This document shows, piece by piece, positions 15,672-23,844 of a DNA stretch of 64,000 bases (the stretch's first letter is position 1; each line of letters starts with the position of its first letter). A program made the position numbers and the translations under genes. The DNA is taken from positions 356,029-420,028 of the forward strand of contig PAME01000001.1 of NCBI GenBank assembly GCA_002707155.1, given 5' to 3'. The notes under the pieces are model-generated. The model was not told the DNA's origin. It ran no database searches and saw only the letters and a list, made by a program, of their open reading frames with translations. The stretch is from Crocinitomicaceae bacterium. Lineage in GTDB: Bacteria > Bacteroidota > Bacteroidia > Flavobacteriales_G > Salibacteraceae.

Positions 15672-16946
15672 ATGAATGTATTACTTTTAGGTTCAGGAGG
15701 AAGAGAATTTACCTTCGCTTGGAAATTCAAGCAAAGCCCTCTTTTAACTAACCTTTATATTGCGCCTGGAAATGGAGGTACTGATCAGTTTGGTGAAAAC
15801 CTAGCAATTAATCCGGAGGATTTTTTAGAGGTAAAAACTGCAATTTTAAGACTCAAAATAAATTTGGTTGTAGTAGGTCCTGAAGCTCCTTTAGTAGGGG
15901 GACTTAAAGATCAAATTAAAGCTGATCAGGAACTACAAGGGGTTTTAGTTTTAGGTCCAGATAAGTTTGCAGCTGCCCTTGAAGGAAGTAAAGACTTTGC
16001 AAAACAATTTATGGTGAAGTATGGTATTCCGACATCGGCTTATAAAACATTTACCGCCGAAACATTAGAGCAAGGTTACCAGTTTTTAGATGCTCTTTCA
16101 GCGCCTTATGTATTAAAAGCTGACGGCTTGGCTGGGGGTAAGGGAGTTTTAATTATTCAAGACTTAACCGAAGCCAAGCAAGAGCTAAAATCAATGCTAA
16201 CCGAAAGTAAGTTTGGAAAAGCATCTCAAACGGTTGTAATTGAAGAGTTTTTGGAGGGCGTTGAACTTTCAATTTTCACACTTACAGACGGTAAAAATTA
16301 CGTAGTACTGCCAGAAGCAAAAGACTACAAGCGCATTCACGATGGTGATAAAGGTTTAAATACTGGTGGAATGGGAGCGGTATCTCCAGTTCCATTTGCG
16401 CAAGGTGAGTTTCTAGAAAAGGTAAATGAGAAAATCATTAAACCAACAATGGCTGGAATTGCTGCTGAAGGATATGACTATAGTGGGTTTGTGTTTTTTG
16501 GCCTAATCAATAAAGGAGGAGAGCCTTTTGTAATTGAGTACAATGTTAGAATGGGAGATCCAGAAACAGAGGTTGTACTTCCCCGAATTGATGAGGATTT
16601 ACTAAAACTTTGTGCTGATGCTGCTTCTGGAAAGCTGGAGAGCAGACTTTTAAACTTATTATCTCAAACCGCATTAACAGTGATGCTAGTTTCGGGGGGC
16701 TATCCAGAGGCCTTTGAAAAAGGGAAGGAAATTTCAGGCTTGGAAAAAATAAAGGATGGACTACTCATTCATGCTGGAACTAAACAAGAAAATAAGCAAG
16801 TGCGCACTTCTGGTGGAAGAGTTATTACTTGCACTGCATTTGGAAATAGCATAGAAGGAGCACAAAAAAAGGCTTACCAAATGGCAAGCCTTGTATCTTT
16901 TGAAAAAATGTTCTACCGAAAGGACATCGGTAACGATCTTTTATAA
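15672..16946 (+). CDS. purD: phosphoribosylamine-glycine ligase
   Basis: About 424 residues from the ATG at 15672 (an in-frame TTG lies just upstream at 15669). This ATP-grasp enzyme makes glycinamide ribonucleotide in purine synthesis. Family landmarks are VVVGPEAPLVGGL, KADGLAGGKGVLI, NTGGMGAVSPVP, VRMGDPETEVVLPR and the C-terminal FYRKDIG. One oddity is the N-terminal loop, which reads GSGGREFTFAWK, whereas nearly all PurD proteins have GGREHA. The remainder looks fully functional. Its stop is one base from the stop of a convergent small gene. Confidence 0.93.
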   Translation: MNVLLLGSGGREFTFAWKFKQSPLLTNLYIAPGNGGTDQFGENLAINPEDFLEVKTAILRLKINLVVVGPEAPLVGGLKDQIKADQELQGVLVLGPDKFAAALEGSKDFAKQFMVKYGIPTSAYKTFTAETLEQGYQFLDALSAPYVLKADGLAGGKGVLIIQDLTEAKQELKSMLTESKFGKASQTVVIEEFLEGVELSIFTLTDGKNYVVLPEAKDYKRIHDGDKGLNTGGMGAVSPVPFAQGEFLEKVNEKIIKPTMAGIAAEGYDYSGFVFFGLINKGGEPFVIEYNVRMGDPETEVVLPRIDEDLLKLCADAASGKLESRLLNLLSQTALTVMLVSGGYPEAFEKGKEISGLEKIKDGLLIHAGTKQENKQVRTSGGRVITCTAFGNSIEGAQKKAYQMASLVSFEKMFYRKDIGNDLL

Positions 16947-16947
16947 T

Positions 16948-17133
16948 TTATTCTGCTGAAGGTGTGTTTTTATTTTCTTTAGCATATTTCATCAACTGGC
17001 CAATCAACATTAGCAAGATTCCTCCTCCTACACACACAAGGAAGTAATTAAATGGGTTTCCTAAGGCTTCAAGCCCACCAAATGACCACCAAAAAAAGTC
17101 TCCAAGCCCGTAAATCATTTCATTCCAATTCAT
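16948..17133 (-). CDS. small single-helix membrane protein (DUF6341-like)
   Basis: A 61-residue protein with a Trp/Phe-rich N-terminus (MNWNEMIYGLGDFFWWSFGG), one membrane helix at about 29-49 (YFLVCVGGGILLMLIGQLM) and a charged tail. I recall a similarly small protein next to purD in flavobacteria (DUF6341, sometimes mislabelled uracil phosphoribosyltransferase); both the family name and the neighbour relation are from memory. It is convergent with purD with one base between stops and has its own -7 element upstream. Confidence 0.6.
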   Translation of the reverse strand: MNWNEMIYGLGDFFWWSFGGLEALGNPFNYFLVCVGGGILLMLIGQLMKYAKENKNTPSAE

Positions 17134-17154
17134 AATGCTATTATTAAAGTGACA

Positions 17155-17162
17155 AATTTATA
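17155..17162 (-). promoter_or_regulatory. -7 element for the small membrane protein
   Basis: On the minus strand this reads TAAATTTG (TAnnTTTG), 21 bases before the ATG at 17133. Confidence 0.5.
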
Positions 17163-17199
17163 ATTTGTAGATAAACAGTGGTTATGAATTTCTCCTTTT

Positions 17200-17207
17200 T
17201 ACCTTTG
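17200..17207 (+). promoter_or_regulatory. -7 element abutting the next start codon
   Basis: TACCTTTG (TAnnTTTG) ends only four bases before the ATG at 17212. If it is used, transcription would start at about the start codon, giving a leaderless mRNA. Confidence 0.5.
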
Positions 17208-17211
17208 ACAG

Positions 17212-18168
17212 ATGCTTCCTAGAGCGCTTAAGAAAAATACCCCTCAAAGTATATCAATAGCAATATTGTACGCTTTGCCTTTTATAGTGCTTATTTTACT
17301 GCAGGATATCAAGATTTATGATTGGACAGGCAAAAGTAATTTGAGTGTTTATTTAAACCCAATAAATAATTATAATTGGTTGAATAAGCTTTTTGGAATA
17401 AGTTTATTGCTGGGCACTGCAACATACGCTCAATACGTTTATTATAAGTATCGATTATTTGCTAAAGGAAACCAGTTTGTCTTTATTCTGAGCGTCGCAT
17501 TGTTAGCATGTGGAGCATACGCCGGAGCAGTTTCTCCATGGGCGTTAGGCGCCGCCTTCTTAATCCGATTAATAGATCGATGTTTTGAAATACAAAGATC
17601 CAACAATCCGAATATGATCATTGTAGAAGCCTCTTTTACGGCAGGGCTTTTATGGATGATTTCAAGTGAGTTTTTGTGGGTGTTTCCAACAATAATATTA
17701 GCGTATTTGTATTCTGGAAGCTTACAGATTAGAGGTTTTTTTATTAGTGTTTTTGGCTTTGTATTGCCTTATTATTTTCTGATAGGTTTAAATTATTTAT
17801 TTGACTTTCCAGTTATTGTAGATACTTCAGTTCATCTTCCAAGCTATTTTGCACCAAATAATTTACGCGAATTCGTGCTACTTGGAGGGTGTTTACTAGT
17901 GCTCATTATCGGGTTTAGGTATCTATTTCAAGCTATTATAATAAATAAGGTAATTATTAAAAACCACTTGGTTTTACTGATTGGCTTTACGGCACTTAGT
18001 ATAGTATCAGCCTCAATGTCAGCAGCTGGATTTGGAGACATAATTGTCGGCGCTTTTCCTGCATTTGGTGTTCTAGCTGGACTTTATTTTCTTAATGCCA
18101 GCAAAGTATGGTTAATGGAAATTACCTTTTTTGTTTGGTATGGTTCGGTACTTTTTTTTGTGATTTAA
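17212..18168 (+). CDS. polytopic membrane protein (DUF6427-like)
   Basis: A 318-residue inner-membrane protein with about nine hydrophobic helices, for example ISIAILYALPFIVLILL, FVFILSVALLACGAYAGAV and FFISVFGFVLPYYFLIGL. No catalytic motif is visible. Its size, topology and position beside purD and a roughly 60-residue helix protein resemble a conserved flavobacterial family that I recall as DUF6427. The function is unknown. The -7 element ends four bases before the ATG, so the mRNA may lack a leader. Confidence 0.6.
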   Translation: MLPRALKKNTPQSISIAILYALPFIVLILLQDIKIYDWTGKSNLSVYLNPINNYNWLNKLFGISLLLGTATYAQYVYYKYRLFAKGNQFVFILSVALLACGAYAGAVSPWALGAAFLIRLIDRCFEIQRSNNPNMIIVEASFTAGLLWMISSEFLWVFPTIILAYLYSGSLQIRGFFISVFGFVLPYYFLIGLNYLFDFPVIVDTSVHLPSYFAPNNLREFVLLGGCLLVLIIGFRYLFQAIIINKVIIKNHLVLLIGFTALSIVSASMSAAGFGDIIVGAFPAFGVLAGLYFLNASKVWLMEITFFVWYGSVLFFVI

Positions 18169-18230
18169 TAGACTGATAGAATAAGCTAACCGCTTGTAAA
18201 GTCTTAACTAAAATTTAGAAGCTATTCCGT

Positions 18231-18238
18231 TAATTTTG
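18231..18238 (+). promoter_or_regulatory. -7 element for the Cys-rich lipoprotein
   Basis: TAATTTTG (TAnnTTTG) ends five bases before the ATG at 18244, another candidate leaderless start. Confidence 0.5.
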
Positions 18239-18243
18239 TTTCC

Positions 18244-19341
18244 ATGAGAAAAGTAGGATCGATTGCTCAATTAGTAATGCTAATAGCACTTACTGGTTTT
18301 TTGTCAACCAGTTGCAAAAAAACCTGTGATGACGGTAAAAAAAATCAAGAGGAAGAAGAAGTTGATTGCGGTGGTCCTTGCAAACCTTGTTCAGATTGCA
18401 ATGACGGAATTCAAAGTGGAACCGAAACGGGCATAGATTGCGGAGGTGATTGTACGCCCTGCTCTTTAGTATATCCCTTCAATAAGGTAGCTTCAGGAAC
18501 TTCAGTAAGCTTAAAAAAAGTAGAGTGCGCGGGTGTTAACTGCGCAGCGATTGGCGAAGGAGGCTTATTAATAGTAAGCACCGACAAAGGAGTAACCTGG
18601 AGCCCCGCAAATACAGGTACAACTGATGAGTTGTTCGGTATTGATATTAGCGGAAATACCATTTTTATTTGTGGTGAAAAGGGTCTTATAAAAAAATCTA
18701 CCGACTTGGGGCAAACCTTTATTGATATGACCATAAGCAATAGAGATAAGGTTCAGTGGAATGATGTATTGTTATTTAACGACCAAATGGGCATAGTTGG
18801 CGGAAGTAAGCTGGCACTTTCATATACAGATGATGGTGGAACTACTTGGAATAGCGTGAAGTATTCTTTCGATTCTCAACGAAGTTATTACGCTTTTTCA
18901 ATTCCTTCGGACAATGCTTTGTATGTTGTTGGAGATAATAGCATTCAGTTATCATCGGATTTTGGAAAAAGTTGGACTCAAATTTCACTATCGGATGACA
19001 ATCCAGAGCTAAAAAACCTAATTGATGTTCATTACCTATCATCTTCGCGTGCTTTTATAACTGGAGAGCCATCAGTGCTCTTTTCCAGAAACTCTATAGA
19101 ATGGTACGATAAAGCGCTTTATACAGCTTTTGGTGGAATTTCCTTTGGTTCATCATCAGGGTTGTATGCAGGTCGAGATGTAGCCAACGAAAGGGGTAAA
19201 ATTCTCGAAACACTGGACTCGGGTATTACATGGAAACAAATACCTGTGGTTGATGAGGGCGTTCGTTTCAATGATTGTTTTATTATTGATGAATCAAACT
19301 CAATAGTAATAGGTGAAAAAGGAACAATTCTTCGCCGTTAA
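18244..19341 (+). CDS. lipoprotein with Cys-rich motifs and BNR/Ycf48-like propeller
   Basis: 365 residues. A lipoprotein signal ends at STSC (Cys24). Two Cys-rich repeats of about 22 residues follow, each of the form C..DG..........DCGG.C.PC (about residues 28-73). The rest is a beta-propeller of the photosynthesis-assembly/BNR type, with repeated 'S.D.G.TW' blades: STDKGVTW, SYTDDGGTTW, SSDFGKSWTQ and TLDSGITWKQ. Such proteins are probably surface or periplasmic binding or assembly factors; no ligand can be named. gpsA starts 12 bases downstream and may be read through. Confidence 0.75.
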   Translation: MRKVGSIAQLVMLIALTGFLSTSCKKTCDDGKKNQEEEEVDCGGPCKPCSDCNDGIQSGTETGIDCGGDCTPCSLVYPFNKVASGTSVSLKKVECAGVNCAAIGEGGLLIVSTDKGVTWSPANTGTTDELFGIDISGNTIFICGEKGLIKKSTDLGQTFIDMTISNRDKVQWNDVLLFNDQMGIVGGSKLALSYTDDGGTTWNSVKYSFDSQRSYYAFSIPSDNALYVVGDNSIQLSSDFGKSWTQISLSDDNPELKNLIDVHYLSSSRAFITGEPSVLFSRNSIEWYDKALYTAFGGISFGSSSGLYAGRDVANERGKILETLDSGITWKQIPVVDEGVRFNDCFIIDESNSIVIGEKGTILRR

Positions 19342-19353
19342 AACGGAATATAT

Positions 19354-20343
19354 ATGCGTACTGTAGGTATTATTGGTGGCGGCAGCTGGGCTACTGCATT
19401 GGCAAAAATACTAACCGAAAACCTAGATTCTTTTCATTGGTGGATGCGCAATGAGGCATCGGTTGAACATTTCAATCAATTTCATAGAAACCCGAACTAC
19501 CTCTCTTCGGTTCATTTTGTGGGCGATAAAATTAATGTTACAACTGATTTACGCCAAGTAGTAGACGCCTGTGATGTATTAATCATTGCTACCCCCTCTG
19601 CGTTTTTGAATGATGTTTTTAAAGATTTTGATAAAACTGGTATGGAAAAGAAAATCATTTTTTCTGCGGTCAAGGGAATTATTCCTGAATACCATGCAAT
19701 TCCTGCTAAATTCATTCACAAACAGTTTAGAACTCCCTACTCCCAAATTGGAATTATTTGTGGCCCTTGCCATGCTGAAGAAGTTGCTCTGGAGCGACTT
19801 TCTTACTTAACCATCGCTTGTGAAACGGATAGTTATGCTCAAGAAATGGCAGACATGCTGGCGTGTCGATATATTAAAACTACGGTTAGTGAAGATTTGT
19901 TTGGTTCGGAATTATCTGCAATTTTGAAAAATGTTTATGCTGTAGCGAGTGGTATTTGTCATGGTTTAGGTTATGGAGATAACTTTCAAGCGGTTCTTAT
20001 TTCTAATGCAATTCAAGAAATTAAACGATTTGTAGACGCCATTAGCCCAGTGCACAGAGATGTTCAATCATCAGCCTACTTAGGGGACTTATTGGTTACT
20101 GCGTATAGTCAATATAGTCGAAACAGAACTTTTGGTAGCATGATTGGCCGTGGTTATTCAGTGCGGTCAGCTCAGTTCGAAATGAATATGGTGGCAGAAG
20201 GTTATTATGCTGCAAAAGGAATTATAGAAATCAATAAAAAGTTTGGTGTTGAAATTCCAATTTGCGCTTCTGTTTACCGCATTTTGTATGAAAGAATGTC
20301 TCCAACCATTGAAATGAAATTGTTAGCTGATAAGCTATTGTAA
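19354..20343 (+). CDS. gpsA: NAD(P)H-dependent glycerol-3-phosphate dehydrogenase
   Basis: A 329-residue cytosolic enzyme that reduces dihydroxyacetone phosphate to sn-glycerol-3-phosphate, the backbone for phospholipids. The N-terminal dinucleotide motif is GIIGGGSWATALAKIL. The catalytic region contains SELSAILKNVYAVASGICHGLGYGDN, where the Lys of LKN is the usual catalytic lysine, and GDLLVTAYSQYSRNRTFG. The length is normal. It follows the Cys-rich lipoprotein by 12 bases and precedes an S9 peptidase by 18 bases. Confidence 0.93.
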   Translation: MRTVGIIGGGSWATALAKILTENLDSFHWWMRNEASVEHFNQFHRNPNYLSSVHFVGDKINVTTDLRQVVDACDVLIIATPSAFLNDVFKDFDKTGMEKKIIFSAVKGIIPEYHAIPAKFIHKQFRTPYSQIGIICGPCHAEEVALERLSYLTIACETDSYAQEMADMLACRYIKTTVSEDLFGSELSAILKNVYAVASGICHGLGYGDNFQAVLISNAIQEIKRFVDAISPVHRDVQSSAYLGDLLVTAYSQYSRNRTFGSMIGRGYSVRSAQFEMNMVAEGYYAAKGIIEINKKFGVEIPICASVYRILYERMSPTIEMKLLADKLL

Positions 20344-20361
20344 TTAAAAAATTGACGCATT

Positions 20362-22386
20362 ATGAGAAAAATAGTTTTGGCCGTTTTAATTGTAGGGTCT
20401 AGTTGCTTAATGTCTAAAATAAAAGCACAAACGCCGTTAACTCCTGAAAAACTTTGGGAACTCGGACGAGTTGGAGCACCTGTATTAAGTGCAGCTGGAG
20501 ACGACGTTTTTTATACCGTAAAAAAGTATGATCTCACCAAAAATGCTGGACAAGCCCAAATATACCGGTCCGACTATAAAGGAAAAAAGATAGAGGCAAT
20601 TACAAATGTTGAAGGAGCAATTGGCAATATCATTATTAACCCAGCAAGCGGAAAAGTTGGCTATGTTTTTCAGAGTCAACTTTGGGAGATGAATGCGGAT
20701 GGTTCAAATGCTGCTCAGATAACGGACTTCTCATTTCCAATAAGCAACGTAAAATACGGTCCAAAAGGAGATAAAATTTTATTTACCTATTCGATTAAAG
20801 TTGGAGAAAACCCTCCGCATGCTGAATTAACCAAAAGTAATTTCAAAATTTTTGATGATTTAATGTTCCGTCATTGGAGCTCTTGGAATGATAACAGCCA
20901 CTCACATGCTGCTTATGCATTACTTTCAGAAGCAAAAAACGGAAATGGAATGGTTGATATTATGGACAACGAGCCATTTGATGTTCCTACAAAGCCCTTT
21001 GGCGGATCTGAGGACTTAATTTGGGGTCCAAATGGAAATACGATTATATATCAATGCAAAAAGTTGAATGGCGTTGAATACGCTACAAGCACAGATTCCG
21101 ATTTGTATATGTATGATTTGGAGTCAAAGGAAACTAAAAACATTACCCCAAAAAATCAAGGATACGATACCAGCCCAGTGCTAAGTAAGGACGGCAAAAC
21201 CTTGGCGTATTTATCAATGAAAAGAGATGGTTATGAATCAGATAAAAACAACCTTATGTTGTATAGTTTTGATACAGATACCCGAGTAAATTTAACCGCC
21301 ACGCAGGATATAACCGTTTCGGGATTTGATTTTGGCAACGAGAAAAATGTAATCTGGATTTCTTCTCCAAATAACGGAACGTATAAAATTTGGAAACTAA
21401 CCCATAACGGATCTGATGCAAAAACCATTGAATCGGTAACCAGTGACGTTATGGACTATCGCTCGGTAATGACATTTGGCACGGAATTAATTGTTTCAGG
21501 CATGAATATGAACAGAGCAACGGAGTATTATATTTTAGACCCTGAATCGAAGAAAAAGCGCGTGTTAACGCATGTAAATGATGATCATTACAAAACGATT
21601 TCGAAAAGTAAGGTGGAGTCTAGAAGGATAAAAACTAGCGATGGAAAAGAAATGCTTACCTGGGTGATTTATCCTCCAGATTTTGATTCCACTAAGAAAT
21701 ACCCTACCATTTTGTATTGTCAAGGAGGCCCTCAAAGTATGGTATCTCAGTTTTATTCTTTTCGTTGGAACTTCCAGTTAATGGCGTCTAAAGGCTATAT
21801 AATTGTGGCTCCAAATCGCCGTGGATTGCCAGGTTTTGGTCAGGCTTGGAATGAAAAAATAAGCAAGGATTGGGGCGGACAGTCCATTCAAGATTATTTG
21901 TCTGCAATAGACGAAGTTGCAAAAGAACCCTACGTGGATAATTCTAGACTAGGAGCCATTGGCGCCAGTTACGGTGGGTATAGCGTCTACTATTTAGCAG
22001 GAGTGCATAACAAACGTTTTAAGACCTTTATATCGCATTGTGGTTTATTCAACTTAGAAAGCTGGTATGGAAGTACCGAAGAGTTGTTTTTCGCAAACTT
22101 TGATATTGGAGGACCTTATTGGAAAATTCCAAAACCTAAGAGCTACGAGGCTTTTTCACCGCACAAAAAAGTTCAAAATTGGGATACACCATTAATGGTA
22201 ATTCATGGAGGAAAAGATTTTAGGGTGCCGGAAACTCAAGGAATGGAAGCCTTTACCGCTGCACGTTCAATGGGTTTAAAAAGTAGATTCTTATATTTTC
22301 CTGAAGAAAGTCACTGGGTTTTAAGCCCACAAAATGGACTGGTTTGGCACAGAGAGTTTTTTAAGTGGCTGGAAGAGACGCTTTAG
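20362..22386 (+). CDS. S9-family (prolyl oligopeptidase/DPP-like) serine peptidase
   Basis: 674 residues with an N-terminal signal peptide (MRKIVLAVLIVGSSCLMSKI, then KAQ), so it is exported. The N-terminal half is a WD40/TolB-like propeller (for example LWEMNADGSNAAQITDFSFP). The C-terminal alpha/beta-hydrolase domain has the nucleophile in GAIGASYGGYSVYYLAG, the acid in HGGKDFRVP and the base in PEESHWVL. It would cleave oligopeptides, perhaps after proline, in the periplasm. A short four-helix-bundle gene starts 18 bases downstream. Confidence 0.88.
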   Translation: MRKIVLAVLIVGSSCLMSKIKAQTPLTPEKLWELGRVGAPVLSAAGDDVFYTVKKYDLTKNAGQAQIYRSDYKGKKIEAITNVEGAIGNIIINPASGKVGYVFQSQLWEMNADGSNAAQITDFSFPISNVKYGPKGDKILFTYSIKVGENPPHAELTKSNFKIFDDLMFRHWSSWNDNSHSHAAYALLSEAKNGNGMVDIMDNEPFDVPTKPFGGSEDLIWGPNGNTIIYQCKKLNGVEYATSTDSDLYMYDLESKETKNITPKNQGYDTSPVLSKDGKTLAYLSMKRDGYESDKNNLMLYSFDTDTRVNLTATQDITVSGFDFGNEKNVIWISSPNNGTYKIWKLTHNGSDAKTIESVTSDVMDYRSVMTFGTELIVSGMNMNRATEYYILDPESKKKRVLTHVNDDHYKTISKSKVESRRIKTSDGKEMLTWVIYPPDFDSTKKYPTILYCQGGPQSMVSQFYSFRWNFQLMASKGYIIVAPNRRGLPGFGQAWNEKISKDWGGQSIQDYLSAIDEVAKEPYVDNSRLGAIGASYGGYSVYYLAGVHNKRFKTFISHCGLFNLESWYGSTEELFFANFDIGGPYWKIPKPKSYEAFSPHKKVQNWDTPLMVIHGGKDFRVPETQGMEAFTAARSMGLKSRFLYFPEESHWVLSPQNGLVWHREFFKWLEETL

Positions 22387-22404
22387 AAAAATGAAGTTTG
22401 AAAA

Positions 22405-22791
22405 GTGAAAAAAGAAGAAAGAAAAAAATACAATTTAGAAGAACGACTGATTGACTATTCAGCACAGATAATTTCATTTGCTAAGCAAATGGAGAAAGAT
22501 TACATTTCAAATTATTTATATGGTCAATTTGTAAGGTCAGGCCTTTCCACAGCCTTGAATTTTGCTGAAGGTCAATCCGCCGAATCACAGAAAGACTATA
22601 TTCATAAAATGAAGATTGCATTAAAAGAGCTTCGTGAAACTCGCATGAGCTTAAGAATTATTGAAAGAACTGACTTGGTTCAAAACAAAAAACCCTTACA
22701 AGAGTTATTGCAAGAAAATAATGAGCTTATTTCTATTTTCGTTAAAAGCGTATCGACGGCTTCAGAAAGATTAAACGTCTTTAAGAAATGA
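22405..22791 (+). CDS. four-helix bundle protein (23S rRNA IVS-type)
   Basis: 128 residues from a GTG at 22405. It has the typical pattern of the 'four helix bundle protein'/S23 family: DYSAQIISFAKQM, then YGQFVRSGLSTALNFAEGQSAESQKDYIHKMKIALKELRETRMSL. The family was first seen inside intervening sequences of 23S rRNA genes, where it forms pentamers and probably binds nucleic acid; its role is not settled. Here it lies outside any rRNA, 18 bases behind a peptidase gene. Confidence 0.8.
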   Translation: MKKEERKKYNLEERLIDYSAQIISFAKQMEKDYISNYLYGQFVRSGLSTALNFAEGQSAESQKDYIHKMKIALKELRETRMSLRIIERTDLVQNKKPLQELLQENNELISIFVKSVSTASERLNVFKK

Positions 22792-22894
22792 TTTTTCCAA
22801 AATCACATTTATTCAAATTGCAAAGCCTTGATTCTGACAGTAGTCATAGGGCATCTCTTTTTTCTGTTTCAATTTTCTTTCTTCTCTATTCCCT

Positions 22895-23296
22895 ATGTTA
22901 AAAGACATTGATTTTCCGCAGACAAAAGGCGTTTCAATTGCGATTGTGCATGCTAAGGTCGAAAACAATGACCAATGGGTAGTTAATATTATTAATGAAA
23001 ATAAGACTCCTATCGAAACTGTTTTGGTAGTGAGTAAGGGTTACGGAACAATTAATGAGAAACCTGTAAAAACCAGCACGCTAAGAAGGTCTTTCGATAA
23101 AATACCTGCAGGAGGAACACAACAAATTGAGCCGATAATGGAGGAGGTTTTTGCCTTAACAAATGAGTATTGGCTAAGTTTTTACGTAAAGGAAAAGCTA
23201 TTTGATAAAAAGTTCATTTTTACCGCAGGCTCTATTAGCAAAAAGTTTTTGGTGAATATTCCTATACTTAACGAACAAGGAATTTTACATCCGTAG
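22895..23296 (+). CDS. conserved hypothetical protein
   Basis: A 133-residue soluble protein with no signal peptide or membrane helix. It is rich in beta-strand-like stretches: WVVNIINENKTPIETVLVV, KGYGTINEKPVKTSTLRRSF and EYWLSFYVKEKLFDKKFIF. I recognise this as a conserved Bacteroidota family sometimes wrongly labelled as a phenylalanyl-tRNA synthetase subunit; no function is known. Its TAG stop shares its last base with the GTG start of the GNAT gene, and the GNAT gene overlaps the QueC-like gene, so the three are probably one transcript. Confidence 0.65.
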   Translation: MLKDIDFPQTKGVSIAIVHAKVENNDQWVVNIINENKTPIETVLVVSKGYGTINEKPVKTSTLRRSFDKIPAGGTQQIEPIMEEVFALTNEYWLSFYVKEKLFDKKFIFTAGSISKKFLVNIPILNEQGILHP

Positions 23297-23844
23297 TGTT
23301 ATCTATTTTACAATCGGATCAAATACTTCAACTTGCCCAAGCAGCGTTTGGAAAAAGCTATTTGAATCGTGAAACTTTATTGAGTTTTGATGCATCGCAT
23401 AATTCCAAGATTATTCTAGCAGAGGAAAATGAAGTCGTTATTGGCTTCTCCATCGTGCTGACTTTTAAGAAAGAAGAGTTTTCAAAACACTTATTTATTG
23501 ATGCCGAACAGCTGCCTGAAGAGGAGTTTTTAGGGTATCGAAAAATGACCGTTATAAAACCTGAAAACAGAGGAAGGGGAATTGGGGCTGAATTAATCCG
23601 AAAAGGAGAAGCTTTTATTCAGAAAAATAGCAATACGGTATATTCTTCCATATGGTGCAACGGAAGTGAAGGTAAAATGCTGGATTTACTGGAAAAAAAC
23701 GGCTATCACTGCATAGATAAAAGCGCTAACTATTGGAGTGAAGACAGTTTAAAAAAGCAATACGATTGTGTTATTTGCGGAAAACCTCCCTGCAAATGTG
23801 CTGCGTTGATTTATAAAAAGAACCTTATTTTGGAAGTGCAATGA
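23296..23844 (+). CDS. GNAT acetyltransferase with C-terminal Cys cluster
   Basis: A 182-residue protein. The acetyl-CoA-binding loop of GNAT enzymes is RGRGIG at 92-97, preceded by the beta-strand YRKMTVIKPE. An unusual tail carries Cys158, Cys161, Cys166 and Cys168 (CVICGKPPCKC), which could bind zinc. The start is GTG 23296, sharing one base with the upstream stop; the next gene begins inside its last codons (4-base overlap). Tight coupling to a QueC-like ATP pyrophosphatase suggests the two act on the same molecule, but the substrate is unknown. Confidence 0.7.
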   Translation: MLSILQSDQILQLAQAAFGKSYLNRETLLSFDASHNSKIILAEENEVVIGFSIVLTFKKEEFSKHLFIDAEQLPEEEFLGYRKMTVIKPENRGRGIGAELIRKGEAFIQKNSNTVYSSIWCNGSEGKMLDLLEKNGYHCIDKSANYWSEDSLKKQYDCVICGKPPCKCAALIYKKNLILEVQ

